Source of the DNA: Xanthobacteraceae bacterium
GTDB taxonomy: Bacteria; Pseudomonadota; Alphaproteobacteria; Rhizobiales; Xanthobacteraceae
Reading direction: 5' to 3'
DNA: 64,000 nt
Assembly (NCBI GenBank): GCA_023954195.1
Contig: JAMLIK010000001.1
Location: forward strand, 1,116,001 to 1,180,000
In this document: in pieces, positions 62,993 through 64,000 of the stretch
How the letters are laid out: each line of letters starts with the position of its first letter
Numbering within the stretch: position 1 is the stretch's first letter
Notes under the pieces: generated by a model
Told to the model about the DNA's origin: nothing
What the model saw: the letters and a program-made list of their open reading frames with translations, nothing else
The model's database searches: none
Translations under genes and position numbers: made by a program

Positions 62993-63880
62993 ATGGATAT
63001 CCTGCTGCTTTTGGAATCCGCCCTCAACGGCGCGCTGGTCGGCCTGATGTATTCGCTGGTCGCGATGGGCATCGTGCTGATCTACAAGTCGTCGTCGGTG
63101 CCCAATCTGGCGCAGGGCGCGATGGTGATGCTGGCGGGTTACGTGATCCTGGCCTTCGCCAATCAACTGCACCTGCCGATATGGGCGGCGATCCCGCTCG
63201 GCATCGTGACGATGTTCGTGATCGGCATCGGCATCGAGCGGGTGGCGCTGCGGCGGCTGGCGGGCCGCCCGATCATCATGATCCTGATGATGACGCTGGG
63301 CATCGAGATTTTTCTCCGCGCCGGCTCGATGACGATCTGGGGCGGCACCTCGCGGCCGCTGCCGATCGGCATCAGCGACTCGCCGCTGTTTCTCGGGCCG
63401 CTCTTGATTAATCGCGCCTACGCGGTCGGCGCCGGCGTCGCGGTGGTGATGTTCGTGCTGCTGGTGCTGTTCTTCCGCACCCGGATCGGCGTGGTGCTGC
63501 GCGCGATCTCGGACGATTACACCGCCGCCTGGTCGGTCGGCATCTCGGTCGAGCGCGGCGTCGCGCTGTCCTGGGCGATCTCGGCGGTGGTGGCGACCAT
63601 CGCCGCGGTGTTGTGGGGATCGGTGCAGGGCGTCGATCAATCGCTTGCGCTGTTGCTGCTCAAGGGCGTGACGGTCGCCGTGTTGGGCGGGCTGGACTCG
63701 ATCGGCGGCGCGCTGCTGGCCGGCATCCTGCTCGGCATTGTCGAGGGCACCGCCTCGGTGGTGCTCGATCCCCTGCTGGGCGGCGCCAGCCGCGAACTGG
63801 TCGACGCGGCGATGCTGATCCTCACCATCATGCTGCGACCGCACGGCCTGTTCGGCCGCCACGACATCGAACGGGTGTAA
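62993..63880 (+). CDS. Branched-chain amino acid type ABC permease, LivH-like
   Basis: A 295-residue permease. It begins LESALNGALVGLMYSLVAMG, has the SSSVPNLAQGAMVMLAGYVI segment in place of the LivH FVNLAHG motif, RTRIGVVLRAISDDYTAAWS for the coupling helix and about eight hydrophobic helices. ATG 62993 is 3 bases after the ligase stop; the next ATG is 4 bases after its own stop. It is part of the second Liv operon. The variant FNLAHG motif (PNLAQG) is seen in Liv systems for non-amino-acid ligands. Confidence 0.88.
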   Translation: MDILLLLESALNGALVGLMYSLVAMGIVLIYKSSSVPNLAQGAMVMLAGYVILAFANQLHLPIWAAIPLGIVTMFVIGIGIERVALRRLAGRPIIMILMMTLGIEIFLRAGSMTIWGGTSRPLPIGISDSPLFLGPLLINRAYAVGAGVAVVMFVLLVLFFRTRIGVVLRAISDDYTAAWSVGISVERGVALSWAISAVVATIAAVLWGSVQGVDQSLALLLLKGVTVAVLGGLDSIGGALLAGILLGIVEGTASVVLDPLLGGASRELVDAAMLILTIMLRPHGLFGRHDIERV

Positions 63881-63884
63881 GACC

Positions 63885-64000
63885 ATGCTGTTTCGCCAGG
63901 CCGGCATCCTTCACACCAACTACGCCCAGGACCGGGCGCTGTTCCCGATTCCCGCCGACCGCTGGATGATCGGCGGATTGCTGCTGCTGGCGGCCACAGC
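63885..64000 (+). CDS. Branched-chain amino acid type ABC permease, LivM-like (first 38 residues)
   Basis: Starts MLFRQAGILHTNYAQDRALF and ends in a first membrane helix (WMIGGLLLLAATA) at the window edge. The place after livH and this LivM-like N-terminus identify it. The ligand-binding protein and livF of this system are expected just outside the window. Confidence 0.8.
   Translation, partial: MLFRQAGILHTNYAQDRALFPIPADRWMIGGLLLLAAT

Noticed and set aside
60905-63907. 1000-residue open frame on the minus strand
   Set aside because: It covers the antisense of the ligase and livH genes, which have clear motifs; its composition is of shadow type (RQHDHRQ-rich).

Overview
This is a GC-rich window from an alphaproteobacterium, most likely of the Bradyrhizobiaceae/Nitrobacteraceae (Bradyrhizobium-Rhodopseudomonas-Afipia type). 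The reasons are the gene content (two Liv-type ABC clusters, many acyl-CoA enzymes, WreQ/U/V-like O-antigen genes) and the two imperfect-palindrome repeat families between genes. No rRNA, tRNA, CRISPR array, insertion sequence, integrase or phage gene is visible. The window is chromosome-like; the genes at both edges are cut by the window.

Layout. (1) 1-5.3 kb, minus strand: S-adenosylmethionine cycle: ahcY (partial), metK, an HTH plus methyltransferase protein, a small exported protein and a MetE-like methyltransferase. (2) 5.4-10.1 kb, minus strand: a complete branched-chain-amino-acid-type ABC transporter, livF-livG-livM-livH plus binding protein. (3) 10.4-14.5 kb: DUF2939 protein, purU and an 818-residue tandem class III CoA-transferase. 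(4) 14.6-25.4 kb: O-antigen/polysaccharide genes: DegT aminotransferase, a 4-keto-sugar reductase, a small phosphoglycosyl transferase, a membrane 4,6-dehydratase, an AGE-family isomerase, GtrA, a single-domain ManC, an O-antigen ligase and a UDP-glucuronate 4-epimerase. The first three sugar genes match the WreQ-WreU-WreV set that makes and transfers N-acetylquinovosamine in Rhizobium etli. (5) 25.5-42.6 kb: acyl-CoA metabolism: a CoA-transferase, crotonases, two acyl-CoA synthetases, a biotin-dependent carboxylase, a beta-keto acid cleavage enzyme, an AraC regulator, a GST, two acyl-CoA dehydrogenases and a divergent TetR regulator. (6) 42.7-60.1 kb: a second catabolic region read from five promoter regions, each carrying a copy of one palindrome, TCTAACA-NN-TGTTAGA. 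(7) 60.2-64 kb: a second Liv-type transporter with a CoA ligase gene inserted between livG and livH; it runs off the window.

How region 6 may work. The five intergenic operators sit in front of every transcription unit from 42.7 to 60.1 kb, so one regulator (probably TetR family) could control them all. The largest unit has the order of leucine/acyclic-terpene degradation: acyl-CoA dehydrogenase, methylcrotonyl-CoA-carboxylase-like beta and alpha subunits, and the only crotonase of the window with both catalytic glutamates. No HMG-CoA-lyase-like gene is present. Just upstream lies a thiolase-fold protein that lacks the nucleophilic cysteine, overlapping by 4 bp with a zinc-ribbon/OB-fold (DUF35) partner. 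This pairing is known from steroid side-chain retro-aldolases. My hypothesis is that the region degrades a branched acid by carboxylation, hydration and retro-aldol cleavage. The substrate is unknown; the neighbouring Liv-ligase transporter could import it.

Intergenic regions are dominated by two palindromic repeat families: family A, six copies, all in the same orientation on the + strand; and family B, five copies, in mixed orientation.
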